Shown here: positions 1 to 10,152 of the stretch, one piece after another
Position numbering within the stretch: the first letter of the stretch is position 1
Layout of the letters: each line of letters begins with the position of its first letter
NCBI GenBank assembly: GCA_964528575.1
Contig: CAZGTQ010000124.1
Span: 1 to 33,886 of the forward strand
Source of the DNA: CAZGTQ01 sp964528575
GTDB taxonomy: Bacteria > Planctomycetota > UBA1135 > GCA-002686595
Length of the DNA stretch: 33,886 bases
Reading direction: 5' to 3'
Notes under the pieces: generated by a model
What the model saw: only the letters and a program-made list of their open reading frames with translations
The model's database searches: none
Told to the model about the DNA's origin: nothing
Translations under genes and position numbers: made by a program

Positions 1-1537
1 TTGCCGTGTTCAGCAATCCCATCCGCGTGAACAGAAAGGCAATGACGACTGTTGCGAACACTTCGAAGAAGCCTTCCACCCACAAATGCACGACCCACCA
101 CCGCCAATACTCGACGATCGCCAGGTTGGTTTGCCGACGCCACATGATGCCGGCAGCATAAAAAATGGCAATCGCGGCCGATGCGATCACGAACAGCGCG
201 AGCAGATGCTTGTGATCGCCCGGCTGACGAAATGCCGGCCACAGCGAGCGGCACATCAACCACAGCCACAGGAAAAGCCCCACGAGCAGAAACAACTGCC
301 AGAAGCGGCCGAGGTCGACGTACTCGTAACCCTGGTGGCCGAACCAGAAGCCCGCGTCGAGCGAGAAGTGCTGCTGCACCGACAGCCACTCGCCTGCGAG
401 CGAGCCGACGACGACGAGCAGCAGCGCTCCGAACAAGACGTTCACGCCGAGCCTCTGGAAGCGCGGCTCGCGGCCGCCGATCAGCGGCGCGAGGAAGAGC
501 CCGGCCGCGAGGAACGCCGTCGCGATCCAGAAGATCGCCAGTTGGACGTGCCAGGTGCGCGTGATGGCGTAAGGCAGCACGCCGGCGAGCGAGAGCCCGA
601 AGAACGAGTCGCCCTCGACGGTGTAGTGCGCCGTCAGCGCGCCGAGCAGCACCTGCACGACGAACAGCACGATCACGACGGCCGCATACTTCGCGACCGC
701 GCGCATCGACGGCGTGACCGTCACGCGCGCGAGCGGGTCGCTGCGCGGCACCTCGGGCGGATCCTCCTCCTTGCGTTTCGCCTCGTGGTACCAGACGAGC
801 CCCGCGGCCGCGCCGAGCAGCAGCACGATGCTCAGCACCGACCACAGCACGTTCGCCGCCGTCGGCCGGTTGCCGACGAGCGGCTCGTGCGGCCAGTTGT
901 TCGTGTACGTGAAGCTCTCGCCGGGACGCTCGGTGACCGCCGCCCACGACGTCCAGAAGAAGAACGCCGACAAGCGCTCGAGCCGCTCCGGATCGGTGAT
1001 CGCGTCGTCGTGCAGCGCGTAGTCCTCGCGCAGGCCGTCGAGCGATTCGTGGCCGCCGAAGAGCCGCTCGTAGTGGTCCGCCGTCCTCGCGATCGCCTCC
1101 GCGCGCGCGTCGCTCACGACGAGCACGCCGCTCTCCTCGTCGTAGCGGTTCGCGCGCAGCTCGCGCCGCAAGCGGCTCTCGAGCGCGCCCTGCGTCTCGA
1201 CGTCGAGCTCCTCGAACGGGACGCCGTGCTCCGCCACGCTCCACGCGCCGAGCAGCGCGAGCGCCTCGCGGTGCAGCCAGTCCGCCGACCAGTCCGGCGC
1301 CTGGTACGCGCCGTGGCCCCAGATCGAGCCGATCTGCTGGCCGCCGACGCTCTGCCACACCTGCTGGCCGTCGAGGATCTCGTCGCGCGTCGCGATCGTC
1401 GCGCCGGACTCGGTGACGATGCGCTCTGGCAAGGGCGGCGCCTGGCGGTACACCTCGCGCCCGAAGAAGCCGAGCACGAGGAAGCAGCCGCCGACGACGA
1501 GGACGAGCGTGACCCACAGTCTCCTGTCGCTCTGCAT
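1..1537 (-). CDS. norZ: Quinol-dependent nitric oxide reductase (qNOR), 3' end outside window
   Basis: Reduces 2 NO to N2O with quinol electrons in the cytoplasmic membrane; single-subunit enzyme of the haem-copper oxidase superfamily. 512 codons are visible of a family length near 750. The start MQSDRRLWVTLVLVV gives TM1. It is followed by a periplasmic domain typical of qNOR (DGQQVWQSVGGQQIGSIWGH, residues about 60-80), then TM segments. TWHVQLAIFW carries a haem-ligand His, and EYWRWWVVHLWVEGFFEVF near the window edge is the active-site helix with its His. Both visible ends are in the same frame and no stop was seen. It lies 9 bp downstream of ric, so the two form a ric-norZ operon. The last 300 bp in the window (1-300) have only about 57% G+C by hand count against about 70% or more upstream, with codons such as ATT, TTT and TTG. 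This could mean a mosaic gene. Function is confident from the motifs. Confidence 0.95.
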   Translation of the reverse strand, partial: MQSDRRLWVTLVLVVGGCFLVLGFFGREVYRQAPPLPERIVTESGATIATRDEILDGQQVWQSVGGQQIGSIWGHGAYQAPDWSADWLHREALALLGAWSVAEHGVPFEELDVETQGALESRLRRELRANRYDEESGVLVVSDARAEAIARTADHYERLFGGHESLDGLREDYALHDDAITDPERLERLSAFFFWTSWAAVTERPGESFTYTNNWPHEPLVGNRPTAANVLWSVLSIVLLLGAAAGLVWYHEAKRKEEDPPEVPRSDPLARVTVTPSMRAVAKYAAVVIVLFVVQVLLGALTAHYTVEGDSFFGLSLAGVLPYAITRTWHVQLAIFWIATAFLAAGLFLAPLIGGREPRFQRLGVNVLFGALLLVVVGSLAGEWLSVQQHFSLDAGFWFGHQGYEYVDLGRFWQLFLLVGLFLWLWLMCRSLWPAFRQPGDHKHLLALFVIASAAIAIFYAAGIMWRRQTNLAIVEYWRWWVVHLWVEGFFEVFATVVIAFLFTRMGLLNTA

Positions 1538-1546
1538 CGGGTCGCC

Positions 1547-2227
1547 TCAGCCGCGCAGGGCGCGCGGGAAAAGGACGTTGTTCTCGGTGTGGATGTGCTC
1601 CATCACGTCGCGCTCGAGCTCGGCGAGGCCGAGGTAGAGCGCGCGCCACGTCCCGCACGCCTCGGCGGGCGGCGCGTAGCCGCCGGTCAGCTCGCGCAGC
1701 CGCTCGAGGTTCTTGCCGTGGTCGCGGTGCTCCTCCTCCATGACGCCGATCGGCATCGCCGCCATGCGGCCGCGTCCGGCCTTCAGGAGCGGGAAGAGCA
1801 CCTGCTCCTCCTTCTGCATGTGCTGCTCGAGCTCCGCGGCCATCCGCTCGAGGTGCGCGGTCAGGCCGCGCGGGCAGGTCGCCTTCTCGGCGTGCACCGC
1901 CTCGACCTTGCGCGCCATCTCGACGAGGCGCGGAACCTCGCGCCGGTGCGCTTCGTGGAAGTGCTCGAGGACGTGGTCGATCACGTCGCCGAGCGGACGC
2001 TCGTCCCAACGCTCGAAGCGCCCGGGAGCGTCGGCTTCGGCCTGGACCTCGGCGACGATCGCGTCGACCTCGAGGCCGGCGTCCGAGCAGGCCTGCTCGA
2101 GCGTGACGTGGCCGCCGCAGCAGAAGTCGAGGCCGTGGCGGTGGAAGACGCGGGAGGCGCCGGCGCGCGTCGAAGCGAGCTCGCCGACGGTCTGGTCGCG
2201 CTGAACGGGTCGTTGGATGGTGGTCAT
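1547..2227 (-). CDS. ric: Iron-sulfur cluster repair di-iron protein (RIC / ScdA / YtfE family)
   Basis: 226 residues. N-terminal ScdA_N (DUF542) domain with the signature FCCGG (Cys36-Cys37) is followed by a hemerythrin-like domain. Its His/Glu ligands are seen in DHVLEHFHEAHR (84-95), HMQKEEQVLFP (136-146), EEEHRDHGKN (164-173) and HIHTENNVLFP (211-221). The family repairs Fe-S clusters damaged by NO and oxidants in the cytoplasm through a di-iron centre. The start ATG at 2227 is preceded by AAGGA at a good distance. A longer reading from 2326 would overlap the sigma-54 promoter and lacks family similarity. First gene of the ric-norZ operon, divergent from norR. Regulation is probably by NorR and sigma-54 from the promoter at 2287-2302. 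Confidence 0.95.
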   Translation of the reverse strand: MTTIQRPVQRDQTVGELASTRAGASRVFHRHGLDFCCGGHVTLEQACSDAGLEVDAIVAEVQAEADAPGRFERWDERPLGDVIDHVLEHFHEAHRREVPRLVEMARKVEAVHAEKATCPRGLTAHLERMAAELEQHMQKEEQVLFPLLKAGRGRMAAMPIGVMEEEHRDHGKNLERLRELTGGYAPPAEACGTWRALYLGLAELERDVMEHIHTENNVLFPRALRG

Positions 2228-2286
2228 GAGAGTTTCCTTGTCGTAGGGGGAGCGGGGGGAGCAGCCCACTTGAGTACCCCACCTTG

Positions 2287-2302
2287 AGCACGCCTCGTGC
2301 CA
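2287..2302 (-). promoter_or_regulatory. Sigma-54 (-24/-12) promoter of ric-norZ
   Basis: On the minus strand the sequence reads TGGCACGAGGCGTGCT, with GG and GC separated by exactly 10 bp. It matches TGGCACG-N4-TTGCW except for the first T of the -12 element. The expected start of transcription is near 2276, giving a leader of about 50 nt with the ric Shine-Dalgarno. NorR activates nor genes through sigma-54 in proteobacteria, so the pairing with the adjacent norR is what the family predicts. Confidence 0.85.
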
Positions 2303-2338
2303 TGCGCTCGAGTCGTTGCTCTGCAAGGAGTTACGGCG

Positions 2339-2386
2339 CTAGGTTGTGTCCATCGCAACGAAGGCCTAGGGTGTGGATCACAACGA
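2339..2386. promoter_or_regulatory. norR box: Imperfect direct repeat, candidate NorR enhancer sites
   Basis: Two copies of CTAGGkTGTG...ATCrCAACGA lie at 2339-2361 and 2366-2386, differing by a 2-bp indel and a few bases. The second contains GTGTGGATCAC (2371-2381), which fits the published NorR core GT-N7-AC; the first has GC in place of AC. They sit about 60-110 bp upstream of the predicted ric transcription start, the usual place for an enhancer-binding protein. The second copy overlaps the region between the two candidate norR start codons. Assignment to NorR is inference. Confidence 0.5.
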
Positions 2387-2393
2387 GCGTGTG

Positions 2394-5347
<2,954 letters not shown>

Positions 5348-5349
5348 CC

Positions 5350-5382
5350 GGGGAGCTTCTCCCCGCCGGGGAGGTTCTCCCC
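5350..5382. promoter_or_regulatory. Tandem perfect 15-bp palindromes (candidate enhancer sites)
   Basis: GGGGAG-ctt-CTCCCC at 5350-5364 and GGGGAG-gtt-CTCCCC at 5368-5382: two perfect 6-bp inverted repeats with 3-bp centres, 18 bp apart centre to centre. They start 3 bp after the stop of the second sigma-54 activator and lie about 70-105 bp upstream of the predicted sigma-54 start near 5453, where enhancers sit. In RNA each would form a G+C hairpin, so a terminator role is possible, but there is no U tract. Confidence 0.6.
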
Positions 5383-5426
5383 AGCCTCGCAGGGCCCAAA
5401 ACGGCCTCCAGGGGCCCGCCGCGCCA

Positions 5427-5442
5427 TGGTCCGCCCCTTGCA
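5427..5442 (+). promoter_or_regulatory. Sigma-54 (-24/-12) promoter of the Cys4 mini-protein gene
   Basis: TGGTCCGCCCCTTGCA has GG-N10-GC spacing and a perfect TTGCA -12 element (consensus TGGCACG-N4-TTGCA, two mismatches). The C of the -12 GC is at 5441, which puts the start of transcription near 5453, only about 2 nt before the ATG at 5455. The transcript would be leaderless or nearly so. Confidence 0.65.
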
Positions 5443-5454
5443 TCAGGGACGCGC

Positions 5455-5634
5455 ATGAAGACCGAAACCCCCCTCGCCGCCGTCGCTCCCCGTCCCGCGG
5501 CGGCGCAGCCCGCTCGAGCCCCCGAGCGCTCCTCCGAGCGCGCGGGCGGCATCTGCTCGAACTGCGCTCATCGCTTCGCCTGCGCGCTGCCCGTCACCCC
5601 GCGCGCCGTCTGGCACTGCGAGGAGTACGCGTAG
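5455..5634 (+). CDS. Four-cysteine small protein (CxxCx5C...WHCEEY type)
   Basis: 59 residues: a Pro/Ala-rich, probably disordered N-terminal half, then CSNCAHRFACALP and AVWHCEEYA with Cys34, Cys37, Cys43 and Cys55. Four cysteines in this spacing suggest a small zinc or iron site. Similar short proteins ending in VWHCEEY occur in sulfate reducers and other anaerobes; I know of no established function. The only in-frame ATG close to the Cys motif is 5455; an upstream extension would run through the sigma-54 promoter and the palindromes. Its place behind two sigma-54 activators and beside nor/ric suggests a role in NO or iron stress. This is inference. Convergent with the next gene, 6 bp between the stops. 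Confidence 0.75.
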   Translation: MKTETPLAAVAPRPAAAQPARAPERSSERAGGICSNCAHRFACALPVTPRAVWHCEEYA

Positions 5635-5640
5635 CGCGCG

Positions 5641-7185
5641 CTACGGATCGCTCGAGCGTCGCCACAGGAGCGCGGCCGTCGCGAAGATGCCGATCGGCGT
5701 GTAGTGCAGCACGAGCCGGTCGGGGATCAGCGTGGCGAAGAGCTCGTCGAGGTCCCACGGCGTCGTGAGCAGGATCAGCGCGTAGAGCCACGTGCCGCCG
5801 AGCACGACGAGCACCGCCGGCAGCGCGGGGTGCCGCAGGAACGCGCCGGGGCGCCGCAGGTTCCAGCCGATCGCGGCGAGGAACAGCGGCCACAAGAGGA
5901 CCCAGCGCAGGAACGTCTCCACTTCGATGTTCACGAACGGCAGAAAGACGTTGGTGAAGCCCCGCACGATGTCGCCCGTGCGCTCGAAGCGGTGCAGCTC
6001 GCTCGGCAGCGCCGCGATCGCGCGCGGATAGTTCTCGTCGACGTCGGGCAGCGAGCCGCGCAGGCCGATCCACGGCGCCGCCAGGGCGACGGTGACGACG
6101 AGCGCGATCGCGATGCCCAGGACCGGCGGGAAGGCCGCGCGCCCGAGCTCGAGCGGCCGCTCGGCGCTGTGCCGGTGGAAGAGCGCGGCCAGACCGAGAG
6201 CGAGCGGCACGACGAGCAGCAGCGCGAGGCCCTCGTTCTTCGTCAGCACCGCTCCGCCGAGCGCGATCCCCGCGATCCACGCGTCCGCGCGGTCGTGCTC
6301 CTCGCGCGCGAACCGCGCGATCCGCCAGGCGTGGACGAAGCCCGCGAAGAGCAGCGCCGCGAGCGGCATGTCCGCGGCGCCGTCGAGCATGTAGCCCTGC
6401 GGGAAGTAGCGCGCCTCGGACGGATCGGGCCCGAGCACGAACGTCTTCACCGCGGGGCCGATCGCGCGGTAGGGGATCCCCGAGAACCACAGGAACGGGA
6501 GCGAGATCCACAGGAGCGAGCCCGTCAGAGCGGCTCCGCGGCCGCGCGTGCGCAGCGCGCCCCACAGCAGCCCCGCCGCCGCGATCATGTACAGCGCGAA
6601 CAGCGGCCGCGTCGCGTGCTCGTCGAACCGTCCGCCGACGTTCGCGACGAGCGCGTGCAGCGCCGGGATCGCGGGCGGATACGTCACGTGCGTGTGCACG
6701 CGGCCGATCGGGCCCGACAGGTCGGTCCACGCCTCGGTTCCGATGCCTTCGCCGTGGACGAGCTTGCCCTTGTAGGCGAAGTGGTAGGTCGCGTCGAACG
6801 ACTTGGTCGGCTGCGAGAGGCCGTGGAACGGCCCGAACACGGCGAGCGCGATCACCGCCGCGATCCCCAGGCGCGCGAGCGGCGAGGGCGGCGGCTCGGC
6901 GGGGAGCGGGCGCGCGCTCGCCGCTCCGCGCGACCACCCGAGCGCGAGGGCGAGCGCGCCGACGAGCGACGCGACGCCCAGCGCGACGCGCACGACGACG
7001 CCGGGCAGCGGGCCCGCGACGATCACGGCGCCGGCGTACAGCGCGGGCACGCCCGCGAGCCCGAGGACCAGCGCCGTCGCGTGGCGCTCGACCACGCCGC
7101 GCGCGCGCCCCGGCCGGAACGCGGCGAGCAGCGCGTGTCCGGTGAGCCACAGGCCGGCGGTGGTGGCGAGCGGGACGAGGAGCAT
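5641..7185 (-). CDS. GT-C fold membrane glycosyltransferase (PMT/ArnT/GT39-like)
   Basis: 514 residues with about 11-13 hydrophobic segments, beginning MLLVPLATTAGLWLTGHALL. After the first TM block it carries SFDATYHFAYKGKLVHGEG, with the acidic residue in the first large loop that GT-C enzymes use, and later YMLDGAADMPLAAL and LTKNEGLALLL. These fit lipid-phosphate-sugar dependent transferases acting on the outer face of the cytoplasmic membrane; donor and acceptor are not identifiable. The start ATG at 7185 is 20 bp behind the stop of the sulfatase-like gene, so the two are probably one transcript. A longer in-frame reading upstream into the sulfatase gene is an artefact of high G+C. Family-level call only. 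Confidence 0.75.
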   Translation of the reverse strand: MLLVPLATTAGLWLTGHALLAAFRPGRARGVVERHATALVLGLAGVPALYAGAVIVAGPLPGVVVRVALGVASLVGALALALGWSRGAASARPLPAEPPPSPLARLGIAAVIALAVFGPFHGLSQPTKSFDATYHFAYKGKLVHGEGIGTEAWTDLSGPIGRVHTHVTYPPAIPALHALVANVGGRFDEHATRPLFALYMIAAAGLLWGALRTRGRGAALTGSLLWISLPFLWFSGIPYRAIGPAVKTFVLGPDPSEARYFPQGYMLDGAADMPLAALLFAGFVHAWRIARFAREEHDRADAWIAGIALGGAVLTKNEGLALLLVVPLALGLAALFHRHSAERPLELGRAAFPPVLGIAIALVVTVALAAPWIGLRGSLPDVDENYPRAIAALPSELHRFERTGDIVRGFTNVFLPFVNIEVETFLRWVLLWPLFLAAIGWNLRRPGAFLRHPALPAVLVVLGGTWLYALILLTTPWDLDELFATLIPDRLVLHYTPIGIFATAALLWRRSSDP

Positions 7186-7205
7186 GCGTGCGCGCGGGCT
7201 CCGCG

Positions 7206-8744
7206 TCAGCGCGGCTCGTCGTCCCTCTCGACGCCGTGCCCGTCGTCGTCCCCCTCGACGCCGTCCCCCTCGTCGTCCCGGACGTCGTTCGCGTCGTCGT
7301 TCGCGTCGTCGTTCTCGCCGAGGTAGCCGGTCGCTTCCAGGCCCTCGTTCAGGTCGGCAGGTCGCTCGTTGCCGGTGATGCGCTCGCGGCCCTCCGCCAG
7401 CTCGTCGATCGTCCGCAGGAACAGCCGCGCCGCCTGGACGCGCTTGTCGCTCGGGGCGCCGCGGTCGTTGGTGAGGGGGTTCTGCTCGTCGGGGTCGGTC
7501 TCGAGATCGAAGACGTTCGCCGCGCGTCCGCTCATCAAGATCTTCGTCCGGCCGAAGTGCACGCCGCGCTGCTCGATGCCGAGGTTCTCCGCGGTCAGCT
7601 CGAGCGGCTGCGCGCGCAGCGGCAGCTCGGCGCCCTCGATGACCGGTCGCAGGCTGCGGCCCCAAATGTCGGCAGGCGGCGCCAGGTCGCAGTATTCGAG
7701 GATCGTCGGCGCGAGATCGACCAGGCCGACCAGCGCGTCCGACGTCTCGCCGGCGGGGATGCGGCCGGGCAGCCGCATCAGGAGCGGCACGTGGACGACC
7801 TCCTCGTACAGCGACTGCCGGTGGCCGAAGCGGTTGTGCTCGTAGAACTCTTCGCCGTGGTCCGACGTGACGATCACGAGCGTCTCGTCGAGCCTGCCGT
7901 CGCGCTCGAGTCGCTCGAGCATCTTCCCGACGTGCTCGTCGGTGAAGCGGATCTCGGCGTCGTAGAGCGAGCGCAGGCGCGCCATGTAGAGCTCCATGTT
8001 CGCCGGCCTCTTGGTGACGCTGCCGAGGTCGCCGCTGACGGGCTCGCCGTCGTAGTCGGGGAAGAAAACGTCGTAGCGCGGCGGCGCGTTGTAGTCGTAG
8101 TGCACGTCCCACATGTGCACGAACGCGAAGAACGGCTCGTCGTCGTCGACGCCGTCGAGCCAGCGCTCGAAGGCGGCGAGCAGCGCGGGGCTCGTCACCG
8201 CGTCGTGCGAGCGCGAGTGGACGTCGCGCGCGCGCTGCTCCTCGGTGAAGACGGTCGCGTCCTCGACCGCGACGTCGCTGCAGTCCTCGTAGAGCTCCCA
8301 GCCGCGGTCGAAGCCGAACCACGGGTGCAGGTTCGGACCGGACCAGAAGCCGGCGGTGCGCCAGCCGGCCTTCGCGAACGTCTCGGGGAGCAGGGTCCGC
8401 GAGCCGTGGAGCTGGTCGCTGACGTCGCGCACGCCGTGGAGCTCGTTCGGCAGGCCGGTGAGCATTGTCATGTGCGCGGGCAGGGTCCAGCTCGTCGTGC
8501 TGTAGGCGCGCTCGAAGCGCAGGCCCTGGGCGGCGACGAGGCGGTCGATGCACGGGCTCGTCCGCTCCTGGGGCGCGTTCGGAGGCTCGTAGCCGTAGGC
8601 GGACAGGTGGTCGGCGCGCAGGGTGTCGATCGAGATCAGGAGCACGCCCGAGAGCCCCTCGGGGTGGGGGGCGGGCTCCCGGCCGTCGCAAGCCGCGGGG
8701 AGCACTGCGAGGGCGGCCACGAAGACGGTTCGAAGGGGGGGCAT
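7206..8744 (-). CDS. Sulfatase-fold lipoprotein with Thr at the nucleophile position
   Basis: 512 residues. Signal peptide with lipobox LPAAC (Cys19), so probably lipid-anchored. The alkaline-phosphatase/sulfatase fold is shown by VLLISIDTLRADHLSAYGY (Asp40 metal ligand), SWTLPAHMTMLTG (84-96) and VTSDHGEEFYEHNRFGH (Asp295, His296). True sulfatases have C/S-x-P-x-R for formylglycine; here the aligned residues are Thr87-Leu-Pro-Ala-His, so formylglycine cannot form. The enzyme is more likely a Thr-nucleophile phosphatase, phosphodiesterase or phosphotransferase, as in LTA-synthase-type relatives. The C-terminal 35 residues are an Asp/Asn-rich tail coded by tandem repeats. It lies upstream of, and probably co-transcribed with, the membrane glycosyltransferase, which hints at envelope glycan modification. 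Confidence 0.85.
   Translation of the reverse strand: MPPLRTVFVAALAVLPAACDGREPAPHPEGLSGVLLISIDTLRADHLSAYGYEPPNAPQERTSPCIDRLVAAQGLRFERAYSTTSWTLPAHMTMLTGLPNELHGVRDVSDQLHGSRTLLPETFAKAGWRTAGFWSGPNLHPWFGFDRGWELYEDCSDVAVEDATVFTEEQRARDVHSRSHDAVTSPALLAAFERWLDGVDDDEPFFAFVHMWDVHYDYNAPPRYDVFFPDYDGEPVSGDLGSVTKRPANMELYMARLRSLYDAEIRFTDEHVGKMLERLERDGRLDETLVIVTSDHGEEFYEHNRFGHRQSLYEEVVHVPLLMRLPGRIPAGETSDALVGLVDLAPTILEYCDLAPPADIWGRSLRPVIEGAELPLRAQPLELTAENLGIEQRGVHFGRTKILMSGRAANVFDLETDPDEQNPLTNDRGAPSDKRVQAARLFLRTIDELAEGRERITGNERPADLNEGLEATGYLGENDDANDDANDVRDDEGDGVEGDDDGHGVERDDEPR
7284..7316. repeat. 12-bp tandem repeat coding an Asp-Asn-Ala tail
   Basis: The unit GTCGTTCGCGTC is repeated at 7284-7295 and 7296-7307, followed by a partial third copy. 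On the minus strand it codes NDDANDDAND in the acidic tail of the sulfatase-like protein. The 12-bp unit keeps the reading frame, so copy-number change would lengthen or shorten the tail by four residues. Confidence 0.7.
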
Positions 8745-8781
8745 CGAGGGCGCTGGGGCTGCGCTGGCCGAGCGGGAGGCG

Positions 8782-8787
8782 AGTATA
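8782..8787 (-). promoter_or_regulatory. -10 box of the sulfatase-like / glycosyltransferase operon
   Basis: TATACT on the minus strand, one mismatch from TATAAT, in an otherwise G+C-saturated 122-bp intergenic region. It lies 37 bp upstream of the ATG at 8744, giving a leader of about 30 nt. No convincing -35 hexamer is seen 16-18 bp further upstream. Confidence 0.5.
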
Positions 8788-8866
8788 CGCCGCGCCCAGG
8801 GGCGCAGTGAGCGCGGCGCGCGCTCCCCGCCCGCTCGTGGTCGGCGCGCCGACTCGCTCGCGCCGG

Positions 8867-9793
8867 CTAGTCGGTCTCGGTCTCGAGCGGGTGGCGCGCG
8901 GCGGTCACGACGCCGCCGGCGAGCTCGAGATCGGCGGGAGTCGTGAGCACGTAGTCGACGCCGCCGGCGAGCTGCGTCTCGACGACGTGCGGTCCTTCGG
9001 GACGGAACACGATCACGTCGTTCTCCGGCGCGTCGTGGGCCTGCGGGACGCGGATCAGGACGAGGGGCCGGGTCGGATCCGGGTTCTCCCACAGCGTTTG
9101 CATGTGGTCCGCGCAGTGGCCGCAGTCCTGGCGGTAGAAGACCCACGTGCCGTCCTGCGGGAGCGAGTACACGTCGAGGTAGCCGTTCGCGAGCTCGGTC
9201 TGGTCGATCCGCTTTCCGGCCCACTCCTCGGGCGAGAGGAGCGCGTAGCCGCTCGGCTTCGGTCGCGCGCCGCCGTTCGCTCCTGCGTCGCCGTTCGCGA
9301 CCAGCGTCGTCACCTGCCGATCGACGATCCAGGGCGTCGCGAGCGCCGCGACGAGCGCGAGCCCGACGAGCGCGGGGTGGACGAGCGGCCGCCGCGCGCT
9401 GCGCCACGGCCGCAGGGCGAGCGTCAGGACGAGCAGCGCGGTGTCGATGGCGAGCATCGTGCTCGGATCGATCTTCAAGCGCTTGCCGAAGCAGCCGCAG
9501 CTCTCCGTTCCCTCCGCGATCAGCACCACGAGCACGGCGTCGAACGCGACGAACGTCGCCGCGACGAGCGGCCACCCGATCCGCGGCCAGAGCAACCCGA
9601 GCGCCGCGACGCCGAGCTCGATCGTGATCGCGAGCCGGTACGCGAGCAGCTTGTCGCCGACGATCTCGTGCACGATCGGCGGGATGTCGTTGGGGCTACC
9701 GAACAGCTTGAACAGCGCTCCCGCGGCGATGAACACCGCGGCCAGGCGCACGCCGAAGGCGGCGAACGCGCTCGTCCGATCGTCGTGGGTCAT
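8867..9793 (-). CDS. MauE/DoxX-like membrane protein with C-terminal thioredoxin-like domain
   Basis: 308 residues. The N-terminal 150 residues form four to five TM segments and include ESCGCFGKRLKIDPS (97-111); the CGCFG motif is the hallmark of the MauE branch of DoxX-like proteins, which are linked to disulfide chemistry. A periplasmic C-terminal region has WVFYRQDCGHCADHMQ with a CxxC pair at Cys224 and Cys227, as in thioredoxin-fold proteins. The pairing suggests electron or disulfide transfer across the membrane, with the CGCFG cysteines as redox partners of CGHC. The partner protein is unknown. Start ATG at 9793; no clear Shine-Dalgarno. It is not clearly part of an operon: 122 bp separate it from the sulfatase-like gene. 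Confidence 0.75.
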   Translation of the reverse strand: MTHDDRTSAFAAFGVRLAAVFIAAGALFKLFGSPNDIPPIVHEIVGDKLLAYRLAITIELGVAALGLLWPRIGWPLVAATFVAFDAVLVVLIAEGTESCGCFGKRLKIDPSTMLAIDTALLVLTLALRPWRSARRPLVHPALVGLALVAALATPWIVDRQVTTLVANGDAGANGGARPKPSGYALLSPEEWAGKRIDQTELANGYLDVYSLPQDGTWVFYRQDCGHCADHMQTLWENPDPTRPLVLIRVPQAHDAPENDVIVFRPEGPHVVETQLAGGVDYVLTTPADLELAGGVVTAARHPLETETD

Positions 9794-9936
9794 GGGCAGG
9801 ATGGTGCCGCTACGGAGGGACTTCGAGAAGCGCGGGCGGGGGCACGCGAGCATACGTACGTCATACCGACCTCGCGCGCACCCGCCCGCGCGCGCGTGAG
9901 TCCCCCCCGCGGGTGGGTGGTTCGGCGGCGGGCTCC

Positions 9937-9978
9937 CGCGCGCACGCGTACGCGCGCGCCCGCGTGCGCGCGCGCGCG
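9937..9978. other. Alternating purine-pyrimidine (Z-DNA-prone) tract in a 376-bp gene-free region
   Basis: The gap 9794-10169 between the divergent MauE-like and corA genes has no supportable gene. It holds a strictly alternating pyrimidine-purine run at 9937-9959 and a second at 9961-9978, broken only by C-C at 9960-9961. Almost all steps are CG, with a few CA, TG and TA. A TATGCT -10-like box for the minus strand lies at 9849-9854, and the corA -10 at 10153-10158. Such runs can adopt left-handed Z-DNA under negative supercoiling, which divergent transcription supplies. Confidence 0.6.
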
Positions 9979-10152
9979 AGAGAGCCCGACACACGTGCCG
10001 GCCGTCCCCGCTCGGGTCCCGCCGCCCGAATCCGGCGCGACGACGCCCCACGCCAGCCCGCTCGAGGAACTCGCAATACGGCGAAGAGCCCGCTCGCCGC
10101 CCCAGGCTCGGCGCCCGGCGCCCGCCTCCCTCGGAGCGACCGCCCGCCGCGT

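Noticed and set aside
86..2287. Long plus-strand open frame opposite norZ and ric
   Set aside because: Antisense artefact of high G+C: the product is a low-complexity Arg/Glu/Ala chain, while the minus strand codes clear qNOR and RIC motifs.
5704..7326. Long plus-strand open frame opposite the glycosyltransferase gene
   Set aside because: Charged low-complexity translation without domains; the minus-strand frame has regular TM segments and a GT-C motif.
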